A stretch of 64,000 nt of DNA from Strigamia acuminata (lineage: Eukaryota > Arthropoda > Chilopoda > Geophilomorpha > Linotaeniidae): the NCBI GenBank assembly GCA_949358305.1, contig OX442315.1, forward strand, positions 3,224,001-3,288,000, in the 5' to 3' direction. Each line of letters starts with the position of its first letter. Within the stretch, counting starts at the first letter, position 1. Under the pieces are notes generated by a model. That model searched no databases. It was given only the letters and a program-made list of their open reading frames with translations, and was not told the origin of the DNA. This document shows, piece after piece, positions 22,871 through 34,066 of this stretch. Position numbers and translations under genes: made by a program.

Positions 22871-23954
22871 AACATACATATTTGCAATTATATCCAATAA
22901 TGTATAGTCTGTCTTGATTAAATATCGATTCTTGCATGTAGAATGTGTAGAAAACTGGACACGATCATCTTAACTGGTTAAAACATTACTGACCAGTGTC
23001 ACAATTAACAAGTAACACGTGATGTGCATTGGAGTGAACAAAACTTCAATGTATGAATATTTTAAGCAATACATAGCTTAAAAATATGCTGTTTTTACAC
23101 AAACCACAGCTTTCATCTAAGTTATGTAACATTAATTTACACGTTTAAATTGCGTAAACACATGTCTAAACTTGTATTTGCACGTAAATCCTGTGTCAAT
23201 TTATGTATTAAATATAACTTCTTTATCTTATTCAAATTATGTGTTAGTAATATTTCTAAAGCTGCATGAATATAGATACAACATAATACCACTATCCAGA
23301 AAGTCTGTGGTTAAGTTATTATGTATACTGTACGGTGTACACTTGTAGTGACGAGTATGTCACTAGAGACATTCCGAATATTTTCCAGGATTTATTTTGA
23401 GTTTTTTATTTGAAGTTTTTGCTTTTGGTCTGATAACATGTGAAAACTATGAAATGTTTATATGTAGGGGAAATAGTTTTGAGTGATTTTGGGGGTAAAT
23501 TGAAAACATGTGTTTGTGACCTGGAGTTCCTCAATCCCTTGCTTCTTAGAATTTTTCTCCCCCTTTTATGCTAAAAATGAATTACAAATGTACAGCACAT
23601 CTATTCAAAATTGTTGTTTCCAAAAAATAAAGTATTGTAATAAAAACAATTTTAAATGTTACTTGTAGTTACAAACTAAAAACATTCAATTTAGTAGAAA
23701 AATTCAAAATCGAGTCTATCACGCGAGTCTGGCACTACCGTTATCTCGGTGGCGCTCTGGCGGCAACTTGACAAACCTAAATACACATGGCGGGCCTAAT
23801 GCGAGTTCATCTCCACCACGTTCTCTTCAAGTTTTTCTTTCGTCGTTGACAACAGCCCTCGCTTCCGTAATCACCAGCTGAATCAGGTAATGTGTGTTGT
23901 TTATTATTACATTCTTCTCGTGAGACAGTTGGCCATATTTCATCCGAAATGGCG
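22871..23954. other. 3' flank of DEG/ENaC copy 1
   Basis: An AATAAA overlaps the stop codon at about 22867. The following about 450 bp (CACAATTAACAAGTAACA onward) is repeated after copies 2 and 3, marking the end of the duplicated unit near 23340. The rest has no recognisable gene. A short CpG-containing stretch with a donor near 23886 could be a non-coding first exon. Confidence 0.45.
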
Positions 23955-24200
23955 CTAGATTTCTCTCGATCTGGCTTCGTGCATCAAAATTGTAATTCGG
24001 AATTGACGTGCAAATTGTGCAACGATTTGGCGCCGGTTTGAATTAAGATGTTGGAACTGAGACGGAAGACAAATTTGTTGAAAAATGTCATCGATTAATT
24101 GATTAATCGGGTTGATGATCCAGTTGATTTTGTAGCCGTTCATCTTGCAAATTGTTCGTGAACGTATTTAATCACAAATCGAGGCGATTGGATGCTCATT
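23955..24200 (-). pseudogene. N-terminal fragment of a ZYG11-like LRR gene
   Basis: Read on the minus strand it gives a degenerate match to the start of the 6802-8163 protein, for example INQLIDDIFQQIC against RIINDVFQQIC. Stops and missing segments prevent any complete product. It lies in the wrong order relative to the C-terminal fragment at 24950, so these are two separate relics. Confidence 0.6.
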
Positions 24201-24949
24201 TTCGGCACGTTTTCAGTATGTTGATACGACTACGAAGAATGATATGTGTCAAGTTTGGTTTTAAATGTTTTAAATGATTGGAGATTGTTGCAATACGTTT
24301 CAGCATATTCTATAGGGATTTTAATATTTATTTGAGATTTATGAGGGATTTATTACAGCAATGTATCATTACTTATTTCTTTGTGAATACTTTGCAAGAG
24401 TTTGCTTTTTATTTTTTAATTTCTGGCTGGATAGGGAACGTTTGGATCGGTTTAACGTAATATGTAAACGTATTATTAAACGGTTGCTATTCAAGAAATA
24501 AAATGTTTAATTGTTTGTGTCAAAAATAAATACGGAGTAATAGATTTGCACTTTTTATTGATTGGATAATTGAAATTATCATGCATACTTTGCATCATTT
24601 TGTAAATGTGATAGAAAATTCAGTTTGGTCATTTATTCAGTTAAATGAGTTTTAAAACATGATAGTTTTAACCAAAATAAATTATTTTAACTTATTATGT
24701 TAAAAAATAATAATTTTACAAAAGATCAGTATCGGTATTGGCCAAGGAGGGCAATATCGGTTTCGGCTGATATCGGATTATTTTTGTATCGGTCAAACAC
24801 TAATTTTATTCGCGAATCCTAAGTTTGGCTTCACTGCCGTGCTCCTGTTGGTTGAACTTGTTCAGATTGAATACAGCAAATATGAGTTTAACATACGATA
24901 GACATAGAATCAATTTTCTTTATTTATTTATAACATTATAAGTTACATT
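24201..24949. other. Intergenic, degenerate repeat sequence
   Basis: AT-rich. The stretch at about 24728-24800 has repeated TATCGG words (CAGTATCGGTATTGGCC, GATATCGGATT), which look like an eroded transposon end. Nothing else is recognised. Confidence 0.35.
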
Positions 24950-25213
24950 TCATACGAATAAACTATATCTATGTTCAATCTGCAAATCCAAGTTTTTGCT
25001 CCGAACATAAGCCACAATTGCATCGTATTGTGCAAAATCAAGATGATAGCAATCAATTAAGCTTAACCGAGTCAAACGATTGTCGGCTTCTAACAATTTC
25101 AGAAACAAACATTGAAGATTTGCGAGTGCAAGAACTCGGGCTATCACTTGGTCGGTGAGTCTAAGGCAAGCTAGACGTAAATCTCCAACATTACGACATT
25201 GTGTCAACAACAT
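24950..25213 (-). pseudogene. C-terminal fragment of a ZYG11-like LRR gene
   Basis: Minus-strand frame of 87 codons that parallels the last part of the 6802-8163 protein: LLTQCRNVGDLRLA against FLTQCPTLENLYIA, LKLLEADNRLTRL against VKLLEADNRMTRL, and a matching end. About 20 residues between these blocks are missing, and there is no N-terminal part nearby in the right order. Probably a relic. Confidence 0.65.
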
Positions 25214-25338
25214 TTGTATGTCTAATTCGCTAAGGATGTCGCTTTCATCACTGTTACGAGAAAATACATCAACCCGTCTCTCTCTTTAATTCTCTTTGTT
25301 CGCAGATGCAAGAGTGTTGTAGGTGCGAAATGTATGCA

Positions 25339-25452
25339 GTCAGGATGGCCGAGCGGTCTAAGGCGCCAGACTCAAGTTTGCTTGCCAACCAGGTTGGTCA
25401 TGTGATTTCTGGTCCACGAATGTGGGCGTGGGTTCAAATCCCACTTCTGACA
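25339..25452 (+). tRNA. tRNA-Leu(CAA) with a 30-nt intron
   Basis: The acceptor stem GTCAGGA pairs with TTCTGAC (one G-U) and the discriminator A is at 25452. A box TGGCCGAGCGG and B box GGTTCAAATCC are present, with a long variable arm typical of leucine tRNA. The anticodon CAA is at 25373-25375 and an intron (25377-25406) follows the base after the anticodon, the standard position. A T-run after 25459 provides the Pol III terminator. Confidence 0.95.
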
Positions 25453-25859
25453 ACCTTCGTTTTTTTTCTTTTTTTTTCTTTTTTTTTCTTTTTTTTTTCA
25501 CTTGACATTCAGCCTTCGAATTGATAATTCTGTTAAATTTTGTTTGTAAAATAAAATCACACGTAAAAATTCCACATGCAGCCAATTTGAGTGTAATCAC
25601 AATACAACGTAGTGCAGTTTGAAGCGCACAAACATAACTAGCCAATGAACAAGAGACACGTGCACACTGTGCAGCAATCACGACAAATCGCCGCAGAGTC
25701 CCTGCATTGATTTAATAACTAGTATCGTTTTCAAATGAAAATGCAATTTTACCAACTCTTATTTTGTTTGACATTTCAAATTTATCGTCGTATCCAATGT
25801 GAGAAATTATCTAGTTCTTCATTCAGTCTCTAGATGGCGCCATGGTCAAACAAAACAAA
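25453..25859. other. Pol III terminator tract and intergenic sequence
   Basis: Runs of T broken by single C bases (25459-25499) end tRNA transcription. The remainder is unremarkable and no gene is seen. Confidence 0.4.
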
Positions 25860-27478
25860 CTTTATAAATCATTTTGTTTAAATATTTTTTTCTTTCGCCA
25901 CCAGAAGGAGAAGTGCAAACAAGATGGCGGTGAAAGATGTTCGTTTCGCTTAGTTCGACATTGGACATTGATATTGATAACAAGGTTAGTGGACCCTAGC
26001 GTTTATTAAATTTAGAAATGATTCTCTCAACGAGCGCTGGAGATGCAGCAGATTTTTTTTTGTTTGTTCCAATTACGGCAATAGCAAATTTTCTCAGAGA
26101 TCATGGTACAATTATCAATTTTTTCTAGGCGACGGCAATTGGAAAATGCATCCAATTAAAAGCAATTAAGAGACATTGTTGTGAATAAAATTGAACGAAT
26201 TTTGGCTCTTTCAGGTGTTTTTATGAAAACTTCCGAATCCGAACGAATCAGTGCAATCTCACAATTCATGAATGTTTATAGAATTGTTTAAACAAATGGT
26301 GAGTAACATCTTATAACATACATCTATTTAAGAAATAAATATTAATTGGAAATTAAAATACAGGTACGAAAAACATTGGAACATTATGAACTGTCTGGAA
26401 AATGTGTTGTTGATAGAAATGAGCAAGTGCAGGTAAGCAACAACATTCTACAACTACTGGAGAAAAAAAATTGAATTGTTTAATTCCCGTCTTAAGTTCT
26501 ATTGAAAAAACGAAATGGCTCGGACACTGAGGATCGATTGTAAGTAATAACATATTTTTAAAATAAAAAAAAACATTAATTTCTGGTTGGCAACATTGAA
26601 ATTCATTTAGACATTGAAAACAGCAAAATTATCTTTCTCAATTTATTCATTCCGCTAATTAACTTATATACTCCGTATAATTTTTGTCACTCTAGCTCTG
26701 AATAATTGTATTTATTAACATGTTTTTAAAAAGAATCCATAAATAATAAACTTGCACGCAATTTTTAATGCATTCAAGTATAAATTATAAAATTACAAAA
26801 TTATAAATTATAGATTATAAATTGTAAAATTTAACGGTAACGTAATGATAATATAGTTGTAGTAACTGGACTCATGTAGAAGTGATGGTTGGTAACTAGT
26901 TACATTTTATTGCTAAATAACTACTTACCAAGTTACAATAATGCGTGCAACCCTGCTGGGGAGCTGCCTTTGTTGCCAATTGATTGAATTTAAATAATTC
27001 ATATTTTCTATCAAATGTCACTAGAATTATTTAGCAAAAAAAAATTGCACGACAACATGAATTGACATCGTTAATAATTACTATGAGTTGAAGGCAAAGT
27101 TAATAACTACATGTAGCACACTAATTACATGGTGCGACTACCGATGAGAACATGAATTGACATCGTTAATAATTACTATGTTTTGAAGGCAAAGTTAATA
27201 AGTAGATATAGCACACTAATTAGATGGTACGACTAGCGATACAAGTTTTTCAATGTCATGTTAGTTGGAACATTTATTTTGTTTTGACACTATCTAGTGT
27301 GTGTCAAGCAGGCAGGAAGCAGCACAAGTGCAGCAAAAGCAATTTTATTATTCAGGTAAGAAATTGTCATGTTAACTTGCAAGTTTGGCAAATAGTTGCT
27401 GGTCTAGAGGTGTGTCCATTCTTCAGGAAGAGACTCTCTAGACTCTCTAGACTGGGCACCTGATCTTCAAGCAGACTA
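25860..27478. repeat. Upstream segment of DEG/ENaC unit 2
   Basis: 25860-26090 repeats 11950-12180 (both contain GGAGAAGTGCAAACAAGATGGCG), 26820-27060 repeats 12420-12600, and 27060-27478 repeats 12580-13020, including the 54-bp type repeats and the AAGCAGGCAGGAAGCAGCAC block. Sequence at 26150-26560 is unique to this copy and shows no gene. Confidence 0.65.
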
Positions 27479-28959
27479 CCATATTACCTCACATAAGGTG
27501 GCATGCCGTTGGGAATTGGTTTAGCAGGTTTTTAAAATTTTGTCCAAAAAGGGTATACCGGCATGCCGATATAAAACGAAACATGCCGGTATAAGTGAAA
27601 AACTTTTTTTTCTTGTTTTTTTTTTTTAAAAAAAGCCCAGATGAATAATTATATTGAATTTTGGGTCTGAAATTTAAGTTTTATTCATATTCTGGAGATT
27701 ACTACTAAAATTTGCAGCAATCCGGGTTTTTATCTACTTAAATTCTAGTAAAATAAATAGAAACTGCAGGTGAATGCTTAAAAAGACTTATATCGCGGCC
27801 GAAAATTATCTAGGGTTAATTTATAAGAGAGAGAAATAAAAAGACAGTTTATCAATTCAAATGTACACTTTTTATTACGTTTTAATACAATATAATATGA
27901 GAGAATAATATACGATAATGGAGAAGAGTGACAAGTCGCTGAATAATGCGGGAAACAAAGGAAAGGCTTGCAACGACTGTTGCAAGCTTAAAGCGTCAGA
28001 AATGGCGCTTGACAACACACAGTTGTTAGGAAAATATCTTTGCTATTTTCCTCTCGACACTCACGTACGATGGTCCGTTCGACGATGGTTCACGTGAGTC
28101 TACTGCAGTTCGTACGACGGCGCGGTGGTGGTGGTTCACGACGGCAGGCTTCCGATTCTCGTTCGATGGCGGTGGCAACAGTTTGCGCTGCTGCGACGGC
28201 GATGGTTCACGGGAGACGGGAACTTCTCGTTACGATAGCTGAAATTAGCCGTCGCTAATTGCTGGCTTTGTGCTTTGGTACACAAAGATAGCAGGTGAAA
28301 CTAAGTTCAAATCACGGTCCTCCGTCAATACTTTTCTGGTTGAAATAGCAGTGATGTTGAGTGTTGTGATGTTTGAATTAGAGTCCCGATTGAAGCTAGG
28401 GCGCGAGCCCGGCACGCTTCAATATTGCGCAGATAATCTGCGCAATTAGCTAAAACTGGTGCAACAAAGGATTATTGCACCATAATGCTCATATTGCACC
28501 ATAACGGCCAATTGCCGTTTTCACCCCCGGACAACCTGAGGTGATATGTGCCTAGACAGGATTTCTCCCCTCGGTCACATGATCTGACTTAGCGTGTGCC
28601 ACAGTCAAATTAATTAGAAGACATAATTAATTTATCTTCTAAGTTGGTGAAATATTTTGAGATCACCACAAATTTGGGAAATGTTATACAAATTTCCTAC
28701 ATTTTGGACATCTAAAAATGATTTTTTTGGTTGTTTAAAAAAAAATTTGTACTTACTTACACCGGCATGCCGTTATAAACGAGGTATGTCGGCATGTCGG
28801 TATAACTCAAATTATACCGGCGTGTCGGTATAACTCAAATTATACCGGCGTGTCGGTATAACTCAAATTATACCGGCGTGTCGGTATAACTCAAATTATA
28901 CCGGCGTGTCGGTATAACTCAAATTATACCGGCATGCGGCTTAATGTGAGATAATAGGG
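27479..28959. mobile_element. DNA transposon-like element, TA target duplication
   Basis: The terminal inverted repeats begin CCATATTACCTCACAT at the left and, in reverse complement from the right, CCCTATTATCTCACAT, each followed within a few bases by GCATGCCG. TA flanks both ends (27477-27478, 28960-28961). The paralogous site at 13016-13030 (GCAGACTGCGTCTAT) lacks the element, confirming the boundaries. No transposase frame is visible, so it is non-autonomous. The GC-rich middle (about 28000-28560) may be a separate nested insertion. Confidence 0.75.
28811..28922. repeat. 28-bp near-palindromic tandem repeats
   Basis: Four exact 28-bp units beginning ATTATACCGGCGTGTCGG, with degenerate units on both sides. 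Each holds TATACCGGC and its approximate inverse GTCGGTATA, and resembles the inner part of the element's own terminal repeat. Confidence 0.8.
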
Positions 28960-29012
28960 TACGTCTATATCTTTAGTATCTTTAGTCCAAGATAATAAAT
29001 GACAGACCTGGG

Positions 29013-29216
29013 CAGCGGTCGGCAATAAGCGGACCGCGGTGACCTTTTTCCCTCGGTTTCTTTGGTTTTTCGGTGTTTTTTCCTGTTTTTTAAGTTTTAT
29101 TGGTATTTTTTGGGTTATTGGGGGGTTTATTTGGTATTTAAGTGTTTTTTTTCTGGACCTCGATAAAAATTTTCAATAGTATCCGGACCCCACTTAAAAT
29201 TAATTGCCGACCCCTG
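29013..29216. mobile_element. hAT-type MITE
   Basis: 204 bp with ends CAGCGGTCGGCAA and, in reverse complement, CAGGGGTCGGCAA, the classic hAT terminal motif. An 8-bp target duplication flanks it: GACCTGGG (29005-29012) and GACCAGGG (29217-29224), with one mismatch. No coding capacity. Confidence 0.75.
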
Positions 29217-29224
29217 GACCAGGG

Positions 29225-30044
29225 TTTAGCCTAACAGATGGCGGACTGCCTCTGCTTCTTCCATAATTTGCACAAAAGAATCCATATTCTCTTTCACAGT
29301 CAGTAAACTGTGTTCCACGTGTTGAACTATTAACTTTTCTGAGCGTTTTTGCTACTTTTGTGTATTGCCCTGGTGCACAAATGAAACAGTTAGGGGCTTG
29401 GGCCTAAAACATCCTCCATCTACTCGTCTAACAGAAGTAGATGCTTTATTGTCTGGTTACCTGGCCAATTGTCACTAGGAGGAAAAGATGGAAGCTGCAT
29501 GATGTCTTATAGATTGTGTTGTTGTCAATACAATGTACTTTTTCAATGCACTTAAACCTGCATAATTCCTTGTGGTGTCAATACACCACAGCTATCAAGC
29601 TTAGATGTAGATAGTATCATTTGTAGGTTGTTTACCATTGCGACAGGACCCAAGAGGAGATATCATCCTTGGAAAGATAAAGTGTTGCACCAGGGTCCTA
29701 TGAGATTGTGCCGCTCAACTGTAGAGATTCAAATTTACTCCTATAATGAGAAGAGTGACATTCGCCTATATCATTATCATTGGTTCTTTGCATCAAAAGA
29801 TGTCGATGTGTAAGTAGTTTTCTTGCTTTTGAATTAAAGTTCTAATCACTTGGACGTGATTGTGATAATTGGAACAATCACTTCAATTCAGCACACTCGA
29901 TTGCATAAATTTGGAAGCGAGTAGAGCCATCGTCGAGGGTTGGAATTTGCAATTTGATATTTGGTGAAAGAGGAACTTTATTTTGCTTTTACGGGTGTGT
30001 AATTCTAGTTTCCCCATACAGCTCAACCAAGACTCAACGACATC
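29225..30044. other. 5' region of DEG/ENaC copy 2 with an unrecognised conserved ORF
   Basis: An open frame at 29628-29813 (61 codons, MFTIATGPKRRYHPW... ) ends at a good donor, GTAAGTAG. The same stretch recurs at 33675-33840, where a deletion has destroyed the frame. It may be an old exon captured in the duplicated unit; the product is not recognised. 29880-30044 is the conserved sequence just before the DEG/ENaC start, also present before copies 1 and 3. Confidence 0.35.
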
Positions 30045-31799
30045 ATGATTTGCAAACTTAAACCTCGTTTCCGCAAGATGGTCCTTCAATTGGTGCGAAA
30101 CCATAATTTATCTAGAAATAGCGACGGCACTTTCTTCAGTATCATGTCGAAGATAAATGACGGAAAATCCAATTGCCTTGTACGCGTCTTGTGGGGGGCC
30201 GCTCTGACAGTGAGCATACTTCTCTGCACCGCATTGGTCTACGACCGATTAACCTACTACATGTCTGAACCATCGGTTGTCAACATATACACGCAAGAAG
30301 ACAACATCGTTTAGTTTCCCACTGTTGTGTTGTGCACAACCACCACTCCCGAATTAACAGAATATGCCTTAAAGATTGATAATCGTGTGAGTTCAGAAGT
30401 TGGGTCTGCCAGTTGCTTGGATCCTCTGTACAAGTACAGTCGTGGATGCAAAGTGAGCGCTATGAAATTATGGTCCATGTTTAACACAAGTCACATTGTT
30501 GACAGCATCCACACTCTACAAGTAATAGTATTATGATCTGTCTATCAATAAACTGAACTTACATTTCTCTTTTATTAGGATAAATCTGTAAATCTAAAAT
30601 ATAAAGTGAAACATGCATTCTCTCCTATTGGATTGTGTATTCTTATGACACTTGGTATGAAAATGCAGTTTGATTGATATCCTTAGAATTGTCATGAGTA
30701 ATGTTCATTTCTATTGATAGAAAATAAAGTTTGATTGTCAAATCCAAAAAATCAATTGGTTTTTAAATTTAACGAATCAAAGCTTGGAAACAGATGTTCA
30801 CATCCATTAATAGGTGTAAGTGTAATGAACACATCAAATAGTCTTTATTCTCAGAGTATTTTAATTTCTTTATGGCGTAGTTTATTATATTAGCAGATAA
30901 CGAAAATTTCACACTTCAATGGTTACTGTCCTTGCCATCTAAACATATTGCAAGAAGTGTTGCATCTATTCAAAAAGTGATTAGAATTATTCAAGAACTA
31001 TACAATTTGATACATTTGATTGTTTTGTAGTACGAATTCCTGTCAGATCCAAACACGTGTGCAGTTCAATTGCAAATTTTGAATTGTGTGAAGAAAAGTG
31101 TATACAACAGCAAATAGAAAAGAAAAAAGTGGATTGCAGGTTGGTAATTGGTATGATCGAAAAGTACTAAGGTCTTGCAGTAAAGCATTGAGTTGTTGTT
31201 TTGATTTTGTTCACCTTGATCCAATGTGTAAATCCCGTCTCTCCCACCATGAGGAGTTGTAATGTAATCTCAGGACCCAGAACGTGTTTTGGGGCACTTC
31301 CGGTTTGTAGTCAGGTGTCGTGCAAGACGTGTGCAAATGCAATAAACCGCTTCAATCTTGAATCACTCCCAACTAAATCCAACACGAGTTAATTTTTTCT
31401 TCCGCTTAGGTTGCCATTCATGCAAAACTTTGAGCATTTGCCAGAGTGCCAACAAAATTATAGTGTGCAGTATAATGAAGCGAAAGAAGCATACATGGGT
31501 CTTTGGAAAGCCGGCAATGATTCAAATACTTGCAAACCAAACCTTGTGTTGTTTCAATCTACCATCTTGAATTTAATGTGTTGGTGGAGTCCTACTCAGG
31601 CACAAATTACCTATTTGTTAAAGTTGTTCATAATTTGCAAGAAATTATTGAAGAAAAGTTGTCATTTTCCTTTGTGAAATTTCTTTGCGATGTGGGTTCT
31701 ACCGTATCTTGTATTCTTGGTTTGTCGGTTATGTCATTTTTACACGACATTTTGCTATTCCACAAATACAAACAAAAAACAATATCAGAAAAGAAATAA
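30045..31799 (+). pseudogene. DEG/ENaC copy 2, pseudogene collapsed to one module
   Basis: Exons match copies 1 and 3 (first exon 30045-30521, second 30579-30654). Disabling changes: a TAG stop at 30312-30314 where the others have CAG, a TGA at 30732-30734 where copy 1 has CGA, and a one-base deletion near 31043 in the exon holding the VCSSIA coding sequence. At about 31530 the sequence jumps from the first module's CKC site to the equivalent CNC site of the second module. This removes TM2 of module 1 and TM1 of module 2 and shifts the frame. The end of module 2 is retained to 31799. A Copia-type solo LTR sits in an intron. No functional channel is expected. Confidence 0.85.
31194..31384 (+). 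mobile_element. Solo LTR, Copia-type, in an intron of copy 2
   Basis: 191 bp beginning TGTTGTTTTG and ending ATCCAACA, with an AATAAA near 31340. Flanks TGAGT (31189-31193) and CGAGT (31385-31389) form a 5-bp duplication with one difference. The matching intron of copy 1 reads CATCGAGTTAATT without the insert, which proves the insertion. Confidence 0.7.
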
Positions 31800-32340
31800 A
31801 ACATATATATTTGCAGTTGTATCCAATAATGTATAATTGCTGCAAGACAACTGTAAAATATAGTATGTCGAATCTTGCATGTGGAATGTGTAGAAAACTC
31901 GACACGGTCATCTTAGATGGTTAGAACATTACTGACCAGTGTCACAATTAACAAGTAACATGTGATGTGCATTGGAGTGAAAAACACTTCAATGTATGAG
32001 TATTTTAAGCAATGCATTGCCTAAAAATTGCAGTTTTTACACAAACCACTGTATCTATCTTAGTGATGTACCATTAATTTACACATTTAAATTGCATAAA
32101 CACATGTCTAAACTTGTATGTCCACATTAATTCTGTGTCAATTTATTTATTAAATATAACTTCTTTATCTTATTCAAATTATGTGTTTGTACAATTTTTC
32201 CAGCTGCAAGAATATTGATACAACATCATGTCACTATACAGAAAGATGGCGCCACGGTCAAACAAAACAAACCTAATTTGTAATTCCATCAAATTATTCA
32301 ACGTAACCTTAAAGGACTAACAAATAATTAGTTAACTTGA
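31800..32340. other. 3' flank of DEG/ENaC copy 2
   Basis: Repeats the flank found after copies 1 and 3 up to about 32240. The string GCATTGGAGTGAAAAACACTTCAATG at about 31968 is the unoccupied version of the site into which a TIR element inserted after copy 3. No gene. Confidence 0.55.
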
Positions 32341-32356
32341 GAAATAATTGTGTTCA

Positions 32357-32700
32357 TTTATTTATTTTATTTATTTAAACGCACTCCAACGGAGTAAAAG
32401 AAGGCGTTGCAGGAAAAAAATTACAAACGCTTTTGCACAATTAACAAATAACGAGAGGCGACGATGGAAATGGCGACAGTGAGCCAAACAGCTAGTGGAC
32501 GTACAGTCAAAGACGGCAGCGTTATGTGCTGCGCAGACAAACTAGGCAACACACAACTCCTACACTGTGGAACCAGCAACGACAGCAACGGCAACAACAA
32601 CAATGGGCCGTATAATCATATAACCCACAGCCATTAATCTCCTGATTTCCGCTTCCGTTTTCGTTTGCCCCCAAAACCGTCAACGCCATTCAATTCCCCA
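32357..32700 (-). mobile_element. Likely truncated LINE 3' end
   Basis: Read on the minus strand, a moderately GC-rich stretch ends with TTTACTCCGTTGGAGTGCG followed by TTTAAATAAATAAAATAAAT, resembling the 3' UTR and simple tail of many non-LTR retrotransposons. No reverse transcriptase frame is present. Boundaries and target duplication are not resolved. Confidence 0.35.
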
Positions 32701-32989
32701 CCCTTGACTACCGCTAAATCCAAATTTTGGAGATGATCTGAGAGATGGCCAGTAAAGTAAATTTATACCTTCACGATTTATATGTTATATGCTATTTACG
32801 TACTTTTAATTTAACTGCTTGGAAACTTAATAAACCCATGTTCTAGTTGACTCGCACTTAAGCCTCATAACAATTGAAACTTCATGACAGCTTTAAAAAA
32901 GTCCCTTGGCGGACTGATACAAACCTGCGCACTACGTCATGCGCAGTTAAGTTTTAGCATCAAGATTCCGTGCGCAGACTGTAGTGCGT

Positions 32990-34066
32990 GTCAAGCAGGC
33001 AGGAAGCAGCAGCACAAGTGCAGCAAAAGCAATTTTATTATTCAGGTAGGAAATTTTCATATTAGCATGCCTCTGTTCTGTCATGTGACGGGTCTTAAAA
33101 CAAATTCAAAACAAGATGGATGACAATCCAACAGGCTGCTTCCGGATTAAAATAAATTAGGTACTTTTAAACGATCGTTTTGGTAAAAGGTAAACAAGAT
33201 TGCACTTTTTTCGTGACTGTCGTGACTGGGCCAAAAAACCTTAAAAAAACGTACTTTTCCTTGCAATTTAAAAAAACAAAATATACAGGTTTGTAGGGTG
33301 TTAAATCCTAAACAAACCGAGACTTTCAGAGTTTATCGAAACCTTTATCGTATGGAAAATACAAGTTTTAGAGTCAGATCGGATGATTTATCATCCGTTA
33401 TTGTTTTAGTCCTGGTGGTTTGCTAAAAACATGAGAATCGATGACCGTGCAAAATAAACTCTACTCACACATTAATAGCTTGTTTAAATTTACCAGAACC
33501 AGTTGCCATAGTTGTTTTGATCGAAACTGAACTGAACAAAGGCGAATTCATTAACTATTAACTTTCAAATTAACTTTGCACAAAAGAATCCATATTTTAT
33601 ATTAAACTGTGTTCCACGTGTTTGACCTACTAAATTTTCTGAACGTTTTGGCAACCAAGCTTAGATACAGACAGTATCATTTGTAGGTTGTTTACCATTG
33701 CGACGGGACCCAAGAGGAATTATCATCTTTAGGAAGATAAAGTGTTGCACCAGGGTTCTATGCGATTGTGGAGCTGAACTGAAGGGATTCAAATCATTAT
33801 CATTGGTTCTTTGCATCAAAATACGTCGATGTGTAAGTAGTTTTCTTGTTTTTGAATAATAGTTCTAATCACTTGGATGTGATTGTGATAATTGGAACAA
33901 TCACTTCAATTCAGCACATTCGATTGCATAATTTTGGAAGCGAGTAGAGCCATCGTCGAGGGTTGATATTTGCAATTTGATATTTGGTGAAAGACGAACT
34001 TTATTTTGCTTTTACGGGTGTGTAAATCTAGTTTACCATAGAGCTCAAGCAACACTCAACGACGAC
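32990..34066. repeat. Upstream segment of DEG/ENaC unit 3
   Basis: 32990-33060 carries the GTGTGTCAAGCAGGCAGGAA block, 33130-33420 repeats 13340-13610, 33575-33840 repeats 29270-29820 in shorter form, and 33890-34066 is the conserved pre-start region. No intact gene. Confidence 0.55.

Noticed and set aside
25358-25681. Frame overlapping the tRNA-Leu on the minus strand
   Set aside because: It crosses a confident tRNA and its T-rich terminator and contains a long lysine run from the poly-T tract.
28811-28922. Regular 28-bp repeats resembling a CRISPR array
   Set aside because: Units are directly contiguous with no unique spacers, lie inside a eukaryotic transposon and copy its terminal motif.
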